Assembly (NCBI RefSeq): GCF_900090205.1
Contig: NZ_LT607802.1
Location: 3,798,151-3,862,150 of the forward strand
From: Vogesella sp. LIG4
GTDB taxonomy: Bacteria > Pseudomonadota > Gammaproteobacteria > Burkholderiales > Chromobacteriaceae
Length of the DNA stretch: 64,000 nt
Direction of reading: 5' to 3'
This document shows, piece by piece, positions 8,746 through 22,130 of the stretch (position 1 is the first letter of the stretch; the number at the start of each line of letters is the position of its first letter). A model generated the notes under the pieces. That model saw nothing but the letters and a program-made list of their open reading frames with translations, ran no database searches and had not been told where the DNA came from. The translations under genes were made by a program, and so were the position numbers.

Positions 8746-9675
8746 TTATGCGCGATCGGCAATCTTTTCGCCCAGCAGACCGGACGGACGGAAGATCAGC
8801 ACGACGATCAGCACGGCAAAGGCGAAGATGTCCTGGTAGTTGGAACCCAGGAAACCGCCAGTCAGGTCGCCGATGTAGCCGGCGCCCAGGCTTTCGATGA
8901 TGCCCAGCAGGATACCGCCGGCTACGGCGCCACCCAGGTTGCCGATGCCGCCCAGTACTGCAGCGGTAAAGGCCTTCAGGCCGATCATGAAGCCCATGTA
9001 GTAGTGGGCCTGGTCATAGTTGGTTGCAACCATCACGCCGGCGATGGCGCCGAGGCCGGAGCCCATCACGAAGGTAGCGGACACGATGGTGTTGACGTTC
9101 ACGCCCATCAGACCGGCCACGCCCGGGTTCTGGCTGGTGGCGCGCATGGCGCGGCCCAGTTTGGTCTTCTCGACCACCAGCAAGAGACCAGCCATCAGCA
9201 CCAGGCACAGGATCACGATCAGCACTTGCAGCTGGGTGATGGTGGCGCCAAAGATATCGATGGTGTCGTGGTTGAGGATCGGCGGGAACGGAATGTAGTT
9301 ACGGCCCCAGATCATGATGGCAGCCTGCTGCAGCACGATGGACAGGCCAATCGCGGTAATCAGCGGCGCCAGCTTGGGCGCATTGCGCAGCGGGCGGTAA
9401 GCCACGCGCTCGATGGTGAAGCCCAGCAGCATACATGCCGGAATCGCCACCATCAGGGCGATCAATACCATTGCGCCACCCGGAAGGTGCACGCCGGCAT
9501 TGGTCATGGCGGAAATGACGGTAATGGTGACCATGGCGCCAAACATCACCACTTCGCCGTGCGCGAAGTTGATGAGGCCCATAATCCCGTACACCATCGT
9601 ATAGCCGAGTGCGATCAGGGCATAAATACTGCCCAGCACCAGGCCATTGAGGATCTGTTGCACAAAAATGTCCAC
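8746..9675 (-). CDS. livH: Branched-chain amino acid ABC transporter permease LivH
   Basis: 309-residue inner-membrane permease. The start is GTG (9675-9673) with AAAGGAG nine bases upstream; the protein begins MDIFVQQILNGLVLGSIYALIALGYTMVYGI, the standard LivH N-terminus. KTKLGRAMRATSQNPGVAGLMGVN is the coupling loop, and FRPSGLLGEK near the end is characteristic. It is the first gene of livHMGF. No periplasmic binding protein gene (livK/livJ) is next to it, so the binding protein must be encoded elsewhere. Confidence 0.95.
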   Translation of the reverse strand: MDIFVQQILNGLVLGSIYALIALGYTMVYGIMGLINFAHGEVVMFGAMVTITVISAMTNAGVHLPGGAMVLIALMVAIPACMLLGFTIERVAYRPLRNAPKLAPLITAIGLSIVLQQAAIMIWGRNYIPFPPILNHDTIDIFGATITQLQVLIVILCLVLMAGLLLVVEKTKLGRAMRATSQNPGVAGLMGVNVNTIVSATFVMGSGLGAIAGVMVATNYDQAHYYMGFMIGLKAFTAAVLGGIGNLGGAVAGGILLGIIESLGAGYIGDLTGGFLGSNYQDIFAFAVLIVVLIFRPSGLLGEKIADRA

Positions 9676-10112
9676 GGTGGGATCTCCTTTGGATGAACTT
9701 CCCGACGGCTTTTTTGACGGGATGACTCCCGCTGCCGCCTTACCAGCCGTGTAGCGCCGACTGTCAACCAGCCCTACAAGCCGAGCGGATTATGGAGTCG
9801 TATCCAATCGACTGTCAATCTTAAAACAGCCAAAACAGGACGTTTTCTGACAAATTTTCCACATGATGTAATTTGTTGATTTTATTGAGAAAAATAACAT
9901 TTTAAACACAAGCAACCGCCATGTTGCAGTGCAACCAAGCGGTTATTTCGGCTTTCTTTTCACGGCACCGGGCATTTAAAAATTTTCGGTTTTTTTCATT
10001 CTGAAATCATATAGTTTCCAATACGAAAATTATTCTGATCGTTTTCGCACCATGCTCGCGCTTTCCGCTGCACCACAACTGGATACAATCTATCTTATTC
10101 GTTTGCGAACGC
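9676..10112. other. Intergenic region upstream of livH
   Basis: About 440 bases, clearly more AT-rich than the surroundings between 9790 and 10090, with no credible gene. It must carry the liv promoter and probably operators on the minus strand. I see no recognisable riboswitch or attenuator peptide, and several -10-like TATAAT variants prevent a confident promoter call. Confidence 0.4.
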
Positions 10113-10150
10113 AAAAAAGCCGCTGCACGAAGATCGTGCAGCGGCTTTTT
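10113..10150 (-). terminator. Intrinsic terminator of the ast operon
   Basis: AAAAAAGCCGCTGCACGA and TCGTGCAGCGGCTTTTT form a long perfect stem. On the minus strand the stem is followed by TTTTTTG, so it ends the arginine operon 20 bases after astB. It could also work on the plus strand. Confidence 0.92.
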
Positions 10151-10170
10151 CATGCCAGTCCGGTAGTGAA

Positions 10171-14001
<3,831 letters not shown>

Positions 14002-14005
<4 letters not shown>

Positions 14006-15039
14006 GCTGCAGTCCTCCCTGCTTCCGGCAGCAGCGGCGCCACACAGGCTTGCTGGCCGCTGGTGAGTGCCAGCACGCGAGCGGTGTCCGGCGTAATGAA
14101 CAACACCTCGTCCACCACCGCGCCACGCGCCTGGGTAACAACGAATTCGTCGCTGCGATGGTTGGAGATCAGCATCTCGCCGGCGCCTTCCGGCAGCTGC
14201 GGCGCCACTTCCACCCGGTGCATGCGCTGCGAGCGCTGGGTGAACAGCTGGTCCACCTCGGCGGTGAGCACGGCGCCGCCGTCGAAGATGTCGATATAGT
14301 TGTCGGCCTCGAAGCCTTCGCGGGTCAGGATGTCGAACGGACGCTCGAAATCCGGGTGGATCTGGCCGATGGCGCTCTGCGCGGAATCCGGCAGCAGCGG
14401 CACGTAGATCGGGTAGGACGGCATCAGCTCGGCAATGAAGGTCTTGCTGCGCTGGGCGAAGGCCTGCTCCACCTGCGGGAAATCCATATTAAAGAAGCGG
14501 CGGCCGATGGCGTCCCAGAACGGCGACTGGTCGTTATCGTCCAGAATGCCCTGCATTTCCACCAGAATGCGGCGGCCGAAACGGGCGCGCGCAGCGGCGA
14601 TGTACATCAGGCGGGCACGCGACAGCAGCTCGTAGGCGCGCAGCTGCTCCTTGGGCGAACAGAAGAAGCCGCACAGCTGGATCTGGCCGGTCAGGTCATG
14701 GCACATGTTCAGCACGTGGATGCGGTTGTTCACCTTCAGCGCGCGCGAGGCGTGCACCATGGTTTCGCTGCGGTAGCTGTAGAACGGCTCTTCGAAACCG
14801 GCGGAGGCGCTGATGGAGGCAGTGCCCACCACTTCGCCCTCGACTTCCAGCACGAACATATAGTATTCGCGGCCGGTGCCGGCGATGGCCTCGTGCTCGA
14901 AAGCGCCGAGCGAGGACTGGATCTTTTCGTAAAGCTTTTCGCGATTGTTCGGCAGGCTGGTAACGCCGATCCCGCTGTCTACCGCCATCTTCTCGATGAC
15001 CGGCAGGTCGGAAATACGAACTGGGCGCACTGTCAGCAT
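14002..15039 (-). CDS. aruF: Arginine N-succinyltransferase, alpha-type subunit
   Basis: 345 residues, paralogue of the next gene. MLTVRPVRISDLPVIEKMAVDSGIGVTSLPNNREKLYEKI, FCSPKEQLRAYELLSRARLMYIAAAR, GILDDNDQSPFWDAIGRRFFNMDFPQVEQAF and YIDIFDGGAVLTAEV align with the AstA family. Together with AruG it transfers succinyl from succinyl-CoA to the alpha-amino group of arginine, the first step of the pathway. It follows astC across a 116-base gap that holds two perfect hairpins, and overlaps aruG by ATGA. Confidence 0.92.
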
Positions 15040-15071
15040 GGCGTGCCTCTCTCTCGTAGTAAGCCGGAAGG

Positions 15072-15112
15072 CGGGCGCAGCAGCGCCCGTCCTGCCGCCG
15101 TCTGGCGGCAGG
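15072..15112. repeat. Twin perfect hairpins between astC and aruF
   Basis: CGGGCGC (15072-15078) pairs with GCGCCCG (15083-15089) around AGCA, and CCTGCCGCC (15091-15099) pairs with GGCGGCAGG (15104-15112) around GTCT. No T-run follows on the minus strand. They lie inside the operon and probably act as an mRNA stability or processing element that sets astC apart from the downstream genes. Confidence 0.6.
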
Positions 15113-15155
15113 ATTCCCCTGGATTGGTAATGAATGGATTAAGTCGCGGGTGGAA

Positions 15156-16469
<1,314 letters not shown>

Positions 16470-16561
16470 CTAATCGAAACTTTTAAGCCGACCATATCCG
16501 CTTTGCGACATGGCCTTACACTTTTTCAAGAGATGTAAGAAGATGAGCAAAAAACAAAAAA

Positions 16562-17242
16562 TCAAGTCAGTTCAATGAGTTGCTGCAGCTTATCGGCATC
16601 CGGTATGTGAATTTCGCGCCCTTCCACCACAATCTGCGCCTGCTCCGACAGTTTCTGCAGCACCCGCGAGAAGGTTTCCGGCGTCAGATTCAGCCGTGAT
16701 GCCATTACCTGCTTGTTCACCGGCAAGGTCACCGCGCCGGCATGCTCGTCCTCGCCCAGTGCCTGCAGCAGATAGCTCACCACCCGTGCCACCGCGCCCT
16801 GCAGGCTGTAGCTGGCCACATCCTGCAGCAGGCCGTGCAGGCGCATCGACAGGCCGGCCAGCATGCGCCGCGCCAGCTGCGGGTCGCTGTCCAGCAGCGC
16901 CATCAGCGGCGCCGCCGGCACGAACAGCACCAGCGCATCCTCCAGTGTCTGCGCCATGACCGGGTAGTTGCCGGTCATGAACATGATCGCCTCGCCGAAG
17001 CTCTGCCCCGGGTAGATGATCTCCACCACCTTCTCGCTGCCGCTGCGCGAGGACACGGTGAGCTTGATCTTGCCGTACACCAGCACGTGCATGCCGTCGC
17101 AGGGGTCGCCACGCTGAAACAGCACACTGCCCTTGTCGTAACGGTGTTCGGTGGTGACATTGGCGATCTGCTGCAGGTGGTCCGGCGAGCAGCTGGCAAA
17201 CAGTGGCAAGTGCTGCAAAAAGCGGATGGCGGATGCTTGCAT
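16562..17242 (-). CDS. dnr: Crp/Fnr family transcriptional regulator, DNR/NnrR-like
   Basis: 226 residues from the ATG at 17242, which has AGGAG eight bases upstream; an in-frame GTG at 17278 has no such site. The cyclic-nucleotide-binding-like domain (residues about 15-130: FQRGDPCDGMHVLVYGKIKL, PGQSFGEAIMF) is followed by a dimer helix and a winged helix with VNKQVMASRLNLTPETFSRVLQKLSEQ (recognition helix). There are no N-terminal cysteines for an iron-sulfur cluster, so it is not an oxygen sensor of Fnr type. The divergent neighbour is nnrS, and a DNR-like box lies between. This context points to a nitric-oxide-responsive regulator of the DNR/NnrR group; the symbol is an inference. Confidence 0.75.
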   Translation of the reverse strand: MQASAIRFLQHLPLFASCSPDHLQQIANVTTEHRYDKGSVLFQRGDPCDGMHVLVYGKIKLTVSSRSGSEKVVEIIYPGQSFGEAIMFMTGNYPVMAQTLEDALVLFVPAAPLMALLDSDPQLARRMLAGLSMRLHGLLQDVASYSLQGAVARVVSYLLQALGEDEHAGAVTLPVNKQVMASRLNLTPETFSRVLQKLSEQAQIVVEGREIHIPDADKLQQLIELT

Positions 17243-17260
17243 GGTGGGGCTCCTGTTTTC

Positions 17261-17274
17261 TTGACGGTCATCAT
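17261..17274. promoter_or_regulatory. Putative DNR/FNR-type operator
   Basis: TTGACGGTCATCAT matches the FNR/DNR consensus TTGAT-N4-ATCAA at 8 of 10 fixed positions, with one mismatch per half. It lies between the divergent regulator and nnrS genes, 19 bases from the regulator start and 70 bases before nnrS. Confidence 0.5.
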
Positions 17275-17343
17275 TCACGCGGCGCCGGGTGGAGCGGACA
17301 CTGCGGTTGTTATGTTTATTTGCTGTTAATAACAGTTAGCGCC

Positions 17344-18534
17344 ATGGCCCACCATCCACCATTAGAGCTAATTACCCGCTCGCCACACCGCGCCGGCTTC
17401 GTTCCCGGCATCGCCATCTGCCTGCTGCTTACCGTGTTCTGGGCCACCGAGTTGGCCGCACGCGTAACCGGCGGCAGCTTTGCCACCAGCATCGCCATTT
17501 CGCAGGCGCACGGGCTGGTGATGCTGTATGGCATCTTTCCCTTCTTCATGTGCGGCTTCTGCTATACCGCGGTGCCGCGCTGGCTGAACGTGGCCAACCC
17601 GGCGCCGCGCGTATTCGTGGGCATGCCGCTGCTGCTGCTGGGCGGCGTGCTGTGCTGGCTTGCCGGGCTATGGCTGGGCAAGGGCTGGCTGCTGGCCGGC
17701 AGCCTGCTGCAGCTGGCGGCGTTCGCCGGCCTGGCGCTGACGCTGGGCAGCATGATACGCCGCAGCCAGGTAGCGGACCGCCAGCATGCACGCCTGGTGG
17801 TGGCCGCCTTCCTGCTGGGCGCCGCCGGGCTGCTGTGCTCGCTGCTGTGGTTTGCCGGCCTGTTCACTAATGGCTGGTGGTGGACCCGCCACCTGGCGCT
17901 GTACGGCTTTCTGCTGCCGGTGTTTCTGACCGTAGCACATCGCATGCTGCCTTTCTTCAGCAGCAGCGTGCTGCAACCCTATACCCCGTGGCGCCCGTAC
18001 TGGCTGCTGCGGCTGTGGCTGGCCGGCAGCCTGCTGCATGGCCTGCTGGGCATCGCCCTGCTGCCGCAATGGCCGCTGGATCTGCTGCTGGCCGCCTCGT
18101 TCGCCTACACCAGCTGGCGCTGGCAGCTGCGCCGCAGCCTGGCGGTACCGCTGCTGGCCATGCTGCACCTGGCGTTTGCCTGGCTGGCCGCCGCCTTCCT
18201 GCTGCTGGCGCTGGCCAGCCTGGGCTGGTTCTCGCCACTGGCCGGGCTGCATGCCATCACCATCGGCTTCTTCATCACCATGCTGGTGGGCTTTGCCTCG
18301 CGGGTGATGCTCGGCCACTCCGGGCGGCCGCTGCAGGCTTCGCCCACGCTGTGGCGGCTGTACCTGCTGCTGCACGTGGTGGCGCTGCTGCGCGTAGCCG
18401 CCGACATGGCCGGCCATGCGGCCAACCTGCTGCTGGCCATCGCCGCCGGCCTGCTGGCACTGTTGTCGCTGCTGTGGCTGCTGCTGGGTGCGCCCTGGCT
18501 ACTGAAGGCGCGCATTGACGGCAAAAACGGCTGA
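17344..18534 (+). CDS. nnrS: NnrS family haem-copper membrane protein
   Basis: 396 residues with about 12 hydrophobic segments. The N-terminus PHRAGFVPGIAICLLLTVFWATE, the QAHGLVMLYGIFPFFMCGFCYTAVPRWL segment, FLLPVFLTVAHRMLPFFSS and HAITIGFFITMLVGFASRVMLGHSG are the conserved NnrS pattern, including the histidines thought to bind haem and copper. NnrS relieves nitrosative stress during denitrification and is controlled by NO-sensing Crp/Fnr regulators in several proteobacteria. It is divergent from such a regulator here. The ATG at 17344 fits the family start; the ribosome site is weak. Confidence 0.85.
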   Translation: MAHHPPLELITRSPHRAGFVPGIAICLLLTVFWATELAARVTGGSFATSIAISQAHGLVMLYGIFPFFMCGFCYTAVPRWLNVANPAPRVFVGMPLLLLGGVLCWLAGLWLGKGWLLAGSLLQLAAFAGLALTLGSMIRRSQVADRQHARLVVAAFLLGAAGLLCSLLWFAGLFTNGWWWTRHLALYGFLLPVFLTVAHRMLPFFSSSVLQPYTPWRPYWLLRLWLAGSLLHGLLGIALLPQWPLDLLLAASFAYTSWRWQLRRSLAVPLLAMLHLAFAWLAAAFLLLALASLGWFSPLAGLHAITIGFFITMLVGFASRVMLGHSGRPLQASPTLWRLYLLLHVVALLRVAADMAGHAANLLLAIAAGLLALLSLLWLLLGAPWLLKARIDGKNG

Positions 18535-18640
18535 TACACCCGTACGGCATGCGGCTTTACCCGGTGCGCAGTGAAATAACATCTACGCTGGAGAAAAGAT
18601 GCAGTAAAGTTGCCGCCTGCCACCGTTCCGGGAGAAAGAC

Positions 18641-19624
18641 ATGTCCGAGGCCACCCTGCTGATCGTGGAAGACAGCCAGAGCCAGTGCGCGCTGTACCGC
18701 AGCCTGTTCGACGGCCTCTACACCCTGCAGTTTGCCGCCACCGGCCTGGCGGCACTGGACAGCGTGGCAGGCAGCCCGCCCGACGCCATCCTGCTGGACG
18801 TGGAGCTGCCGGACATCGACGGCTACCGCGTGTGCCAGCAGCTGCGCAGCAACGGCCACGAACTGCCCATCCTGTTTGTCTCCTCCCACGGCAGCCTGGA
18901 AGACCGCCTGCAGGGCTACGATGCCGGCGGCAACGATTTTCTGCGCAAGCCGATCGACGGCCGCGAAATCGTGCTGAAGGTGGCGCTGGCGCTGCGCGCC
19001 CATGCCGAAAAGCGCGAGCTGCAGCAAAGCGGCCAGCACGCCTTCTCCGCCGCGATGACGGCGATGAGCGCGATGTCGGAAATGGGGGTGCTGATCGATT
19101 TCATCCGCAACGCCTCGCGCCTGGCCAGCTACGGCGACATCGCCGCCGCCATCTGCGGCACGCTGGAAGCCTACGGCCTGCACGGCTGTGCGCAGGTGTA
19201 CGGCAGCAGCGGCGAAACCACCCTCTCCACCGACGGCAGCCCCAGCGCGCTGGAAGCCAGCATCATCGCCAATGCCCGCACGCTGTCGCATATCTATTCC
19301 AGCGGCTGCAACACCTCGTTCAACTACCCGAATTGCTGCCTGATCGTGCGTGACATGCCGGTAGACGACGACACCCGCTGCGGCCGCCTGCGCGACCACC
19401 TGGCCATCCTGGCGGAAGTAGCCGCCGCCCGCGCCCAGGCGCTGGACGAGCTGCAGCAGCAGACAAGCACCCTGCAGCAGCAACTGGATGCGCTGCACAG
19501 CGCCGTGCTGACCCTGCGGCGCGAGCTGCCCGCCGCCGGCGCCAGCCTGGGCCTGAGCGACGAGCAGCAGCAGCGGCTGGTACGCCTGTTCGACAGCAAG
19601 CTTGCCGAACAGGGCAAGCGCTAG
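18641..19624 (+). CDS. Response regulator with receiver domain and uncharacterised C-terminal sensory region
   Basis: 327 residues. Residues 1-120 form a receiver: LLIVEDSQSQ (acidic pocket), phospho-acceptor Asp53 in ILLDVELPDIDG, and NDFLRKPID with the conserved lysine. Residues about 150-260 look like a GAF-type sensory region (FIRNASRLASYGDIAAAICGTLEAYG, then FNYPNCCLIVRDMP). Residues 265-325 are a glutamine-rich coiled coil. There is no DNA-binding, GGDEF or EAL output, so it probably signals by protein contact. No partner kinase is adjacent. The ATG has GGGAGAAAG just upstream. The gene ends in a terminator built from the dispersed 11-mer. Confidence 0.8.
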   Translation: MSEATLLIVEDSQSQCALYRSLFDGLYTLQFAATGLAALDSVAGSPPDAILLDVELPDIDGYRVCQQLRSNGHELPILFVSSHGSLEDRLQGYDAGGNDFLRKPIDGREIVLKVALALRAHAEKRELQQSGQHAFSAAMTAMSAMSEMGVLIDFIRNASRLASYGDIAAAICGTLEAYGLHGCAQVYGSSGETTLSTDGSPSALEASIIANARTLSHIYSSGCNTSFNYPNCCLIVRDMPVDDDTRCGRLRDHLAILAEVAAARAQALDELQQQTSTLQQQLDALHSAVLTLRRELPAAGASLGLSDEQQQRLVRLFDSKLAEQGKR

Positions 19625-19642
19625 GTTAATCCTGCAGGGCAA

Positions 19643-19690
19643 GGTTGGCCGCAAAGCCTTGCCAGTCAAGCTTTTGCGGCTTTTTTAACG
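19643..19690 (+). terminator. Terminator built on a copy of the dispersed 11-mer
   Basis: The 11-mer GGTTGGCCGCA (19643-19653) lies in the 5' arm: GCCGCAAA pairs with TTTGCGGC and is followed by TTTTTTAA. An alternative inner stem GGCAAGG/CCTTGCC overlaps it. This is the arrangement seen for Neisseria uptake sequences that double as terminators. Confidence 0.75.
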
Positions 19691-19776
19691 TAGTGTCGCA
19701 ACTACAGCAAAAGCAGCCTTGTCAGCCAGTTTGGGCTACGGTAAAAGCTGATTCCCTCCTGTTCTCGAGACATGCC

Positions 19777-20823
19777 ATGTCTGCACCGCTGAATGTTGCC
19801 CTGGTGGGTTACGGCTATGCCGGACGCACCATCCATGCCCCGCTGATCCAGGCCAGCCCGCGCCTGAAGCTGCATACCGTCGTCAGCAGCAAGGGCGAGC
19901 AGGTCCAGGCCGACCATCCCGGCGTACAGGTTGCCAGTGACACCTCGCAGGCGCTGGCCGACCCGCAGATCGACCTGGTGGTGATTGCCAGCCCCAACAA
20001 TAGCCATTTCGTGCATGCCGACTCGGCACTGGCCGCCGGCAAGCACGTGGTGGTGGACAAGCCGTTTACCGTCACCCTCAGCGAAGCACAGCAACTCATC
20101 GTGCAGGCCAAGCACCACCAGCGCCTGCTGTCGGTGTTCCACAACCGCCGCTGGGATGCCGACTTCCTTACCGTGCAACAGCTGCTGGCCGCCGGCACCC
20201 TGGGCGAGATCGCGCTGTTCGAATCGCGCTTCGAGCGCTACCGCCCGCAGGTGCAGGTGCGCTGGCGCGAATCCGACGTGGCCGGCGGCGGGCTGTGGTA
20301 CGACCTGGGCCCGCACCTGCTGGACCAGGTGCTGCAACTGTTCGGCATGCCGCATGCCATCCACGCTGACCTGGCTTGCCAGCGCCCCGGCGCCGTCACC
20401 ACCGACTACTTCCACGTACAGCTGCGCTACCCGCGGCTGCGGGTGCTGCTGTCCGGCAGCTGCCTGATCAGCGGCGGCTCGCCGCGCTTTGCCGTGCACG
20501 GCAGCGGCGGCAGCTACGTGAAATACGGGCTGGACAACCAGGAGGCCATGCTCAAGCGCGGCCAGCAGCCGGGCGATGCCGGCTGGGGCGAGGACACGCT
20601 GCACGGCATGCGCTACTGGCAGGTGGATGGCGAGCCGCACGGCGTGCTGCACACCACCCGGCACGGCGACTACCGCCGCTACTACGATGGCGTGGCGGCA
20701 GCCATTCTCGATGGCACTACCAACCCGGTGCCGGCCGAACAGGCGGCGCAGGTGATGCGCCTGATCGAGCTGGGCGAGGACAGCGCGCGGCGCGGCCAGG
20801 AGTTGCCGGTCAACGGTTACTGA
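19777..20823 (+). CDS. Gfo/Idh/MocA family oxidoreductase
   Basis: 348 residues, the usual size for the YdgJ-like branch. NVALVGYGYAGRTIHAPLI is the NAD(P)-binding Rossmann motif (GYGYAG), VVIASPNNSHFVHADSALAAGKHVVVDKPFT contains the conserved catalytic EKP-like lysine (here DKP), and GGGLWYDLGPHLLDQVLQLFG is the C-terminal-domain GxxxDxGxHxxD motif. It should be a soluble NAD(P)-dependent sugar or polyol dehydrogenase; the substrate is unknown. The ATG 19777 is chosen over 19772 because it starts right before the Rossmann strand. A miniature element has inserted 32 bases after the stop. Confidence 0.88.
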   Translation: MSAPLNVALVGYGYAGRTIHAPLIQASPRLKLHTVVSSKGEQVQADHPGVQVASDTSQALADPQIDLVVIASPNNSHFVHADSALAAGKHVVVDKPFTVTLSEAQQLIVQAKHHQRLLSVFHNRRWDADFLTVQQLLAAGTLGEIALFESRFERYRPQVQVRWRESDVAGGGLWYDLGPHLLDQVLQLFGMPHAIHADLACQRPGAVTTDYFHVQLRYPRLRVLLSGSCLISGGSPRFAVHGSGGSYVKYGLDNQEAMLKRGQQPGDAGWGEDTLHGMRYWQVDGEPHGVLHTTRHGDYRRYYDGVAAAILDGTTNPVPAEQAAQVMRLIELGEDSARRGQELPVNGY

Positions 20824-20855
20824 GACACCAGACGACAAAGCCCACCAGCGGCGGG

Positions 20856-21278
20856 ATGGTGTTCACTTAAGAAATCGCGCCCAACCACTTTGGCGTTAGA
20901 ACGGTAGCGACTTGCCCCAAACCCGTTGGCGCGAGCCGTGTAAAACGGTATGCCCCAGGTTTTAAGACGCCGATCTGTTTGAGTCCCGAGCCGTTAGCGA
21001 GGGACGAGTTCGGCGGCGCCTGGGGCGTGCCTTTTTGCACGGGGTTTCGAGCAGCCCCGGGGAGCCGGGGATTGTTAAGGGGGCCGCGGGGGCCCCCTTA
21101 ACCTGTCCGCCGGGCGGAACCGGCATCAAAATCATTATCCACGTAGCGGATTCCACGCTAAAACAAGCCATACCACAACTGCAACACGGTAAACGTTGGG
21201 CCTCGCTGGGCTCGACCCAAGCTACTCTCTGAACCAACAAATAAAAATGGTGTTCACTTGCTTAAGTGAACACCATTA
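20856..21278. mobile_element. Non-autonomous miniature element with IS4-like ends (MITE candidate)
   Basis: Perfect 16-bp terminal inverted repeats: ATGGTGTTCACTTAAG at 20856-20871 and its reverse complement at 21261-21276. A 13-bp direct repeat, CACCAGCGGCGGG, flanks it (20843-20855 and 21279-21291) and looks like a target duplication of IS4-family size. The ends resemble those of IS4 as I recall them (AATG..G.TCA.TTAAG). The right end also carries the repeat as a hairpin (21246-21277, 14-bp stem). The interior has no credible gene. Joining the flanks restores an imperfect hairpin, CGACAAAGCCC with GGGCCTTGTCG, so the element sits in the shared terminator of two convergent genes. Confidence 0.7.
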
Positions 21279-21318
21279 CACCAGCGGCGGGCCTTGTCGC
21301 GCCCGACCCGGTTAGGGC

Positions 21319-21906
21319 TCAGGCGTAGTTCTGCGGGAACAGCGCGCGCTCCACCGATTCGATCAGGATGTGGATCACCTTGATATGCAGCTCCTGCACC
21401 CGGTCGGCGTACTGGCCGCCCGGGGTGCACACGTCGATGTCTGCCAGCTGGCCGATCACCGAATCCGGCCGCCCGGTCAGCGCCACCACCACCATGCCCA
21501 GCGCCTTCGCCTCCTTCACCGCCGCCAGCACGTTCTTGCTGCTGCCGCTGGTGCTGATGGCCAGCAGCACGTCGCCGGCGCCGGCATGCGCTTCCAGGTA
21601 GCGCGAGAAGATGGCCTCGTAGCCGTAGTCGTTGCCCACGCAGCTGATGTGGCTGGGGTCGCTGATCGAGGCTGCCGGCAGTGCCTTGCGATCCAGCCGA
21701 TAGCGGCCGGACAGCTCCTCGGCAAAGTGCATGGCATCGCACATTGAGCCGCCGTTACCGCAGCTGAACACCCGGCGACCGTTGCGGTACGCCGTCACCA
21801 GCGCATCGCCGGCGGCGTCGATGGCGGCCAGCGCCTGCTGGTTGGACAGCAGTGCGTCCAGGGCACTGCGCGCTTCGGTGAGGGTGGCAACAATATGCGG
21901 TTTCAT
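21319..21906 (-). CDS. gmhA: Phosphoheptose isomerase / SIS-domain protein
   Basis: 195 residues, the normal GmhA length. The SIS fold is shown by RVFSCGNGGSMCDAMHFAEELSGRYR, DVLLAISTSGSSKNVLAAVKEAKALGM and VVALTGRPDS; VQELHIKVIHILIESVE is the C-terminal helix with the catalytic histidine region. The enzyme turns sedoheptulose 7-phosphate into D-glycero-D-manno-heptose 7-phosphate for the LPS inner core. The related DiaA also has this fold, but NGGSMCDAMHFAEELSGRY is GmhA-like. Start is ATG at 21906. The gene is convergent with the oxidoreductase across the miniature element. Confidence 0.88.
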   Translation of the reverse strand: MKPHIVATLTEARSALDALLSNQQALAAIDAAGDALVTAYRNGRRVFSCGNGGSMCDAMHFAEELSGRYRLDRKALPAASISDPSHISCVGNDYGYEAIFSRYLEAHAGAGDVLLAISTSGSSKNVLAAVKEAKALGMVVVALTGRPDSVIGQLADIDVCTPGGQYADRVQELHIKVIHILIESVERALFPQNYA

Positions 21907-22007
21907 GGTGTCAGCCTGGTTTTATCTTGATGGCCGGGCATTGTACCCGCCTCGCCCCGCCTGCGCAGTACCTCTTCCGGCGGAAGCCGGTGCCGGCGCC
22001 AACAACA

Positions 22008-22032
22008 GCACGGGCCCCGCGGGGCCCGTGCG
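22008..22032. terminator. GC-rich palindrome after the chemoreceptor gene
   Basis: A palindromic stem of about 12 bp (GCACGGGCCCCG with CGGGGCCCGTGC) lies 100 bases after the chemoreceptor stop on the minus strand and before gmhA. No strong T-run follows, so it is a weak terminator candidate. Confidence 0.4.
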
Positions 22033-22130
22033 TGTATTGAACAAGCCCTTTCGCAGCGCGGAAGGGCCTGGTTTTACAAACAGCAAGGCTGCCGATGCGA
22101 TTGCCCGGCAAAGCACCTGGCCAGTACGGC

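Noticed and set aside
6897..8900. A 667-codon plus-strand frame opposite livG and livM
   Set aside because: Mirror frame of strongly conserved transporter genes; low-complexity histidine/glutamine-rich product.
16562..17242. Oxygen-sensing Fnr/ANR instead of a DNR-like regulator
   Set aside because: The N-terminal cysteine cluster needed for the iron-sulfur centre is absent.
20962..21240. A 92-codon minus-strand frame inside the miniature element
   Set aside because: No transposase motif and no ribosome site; the element is better explained as non-autonomous.
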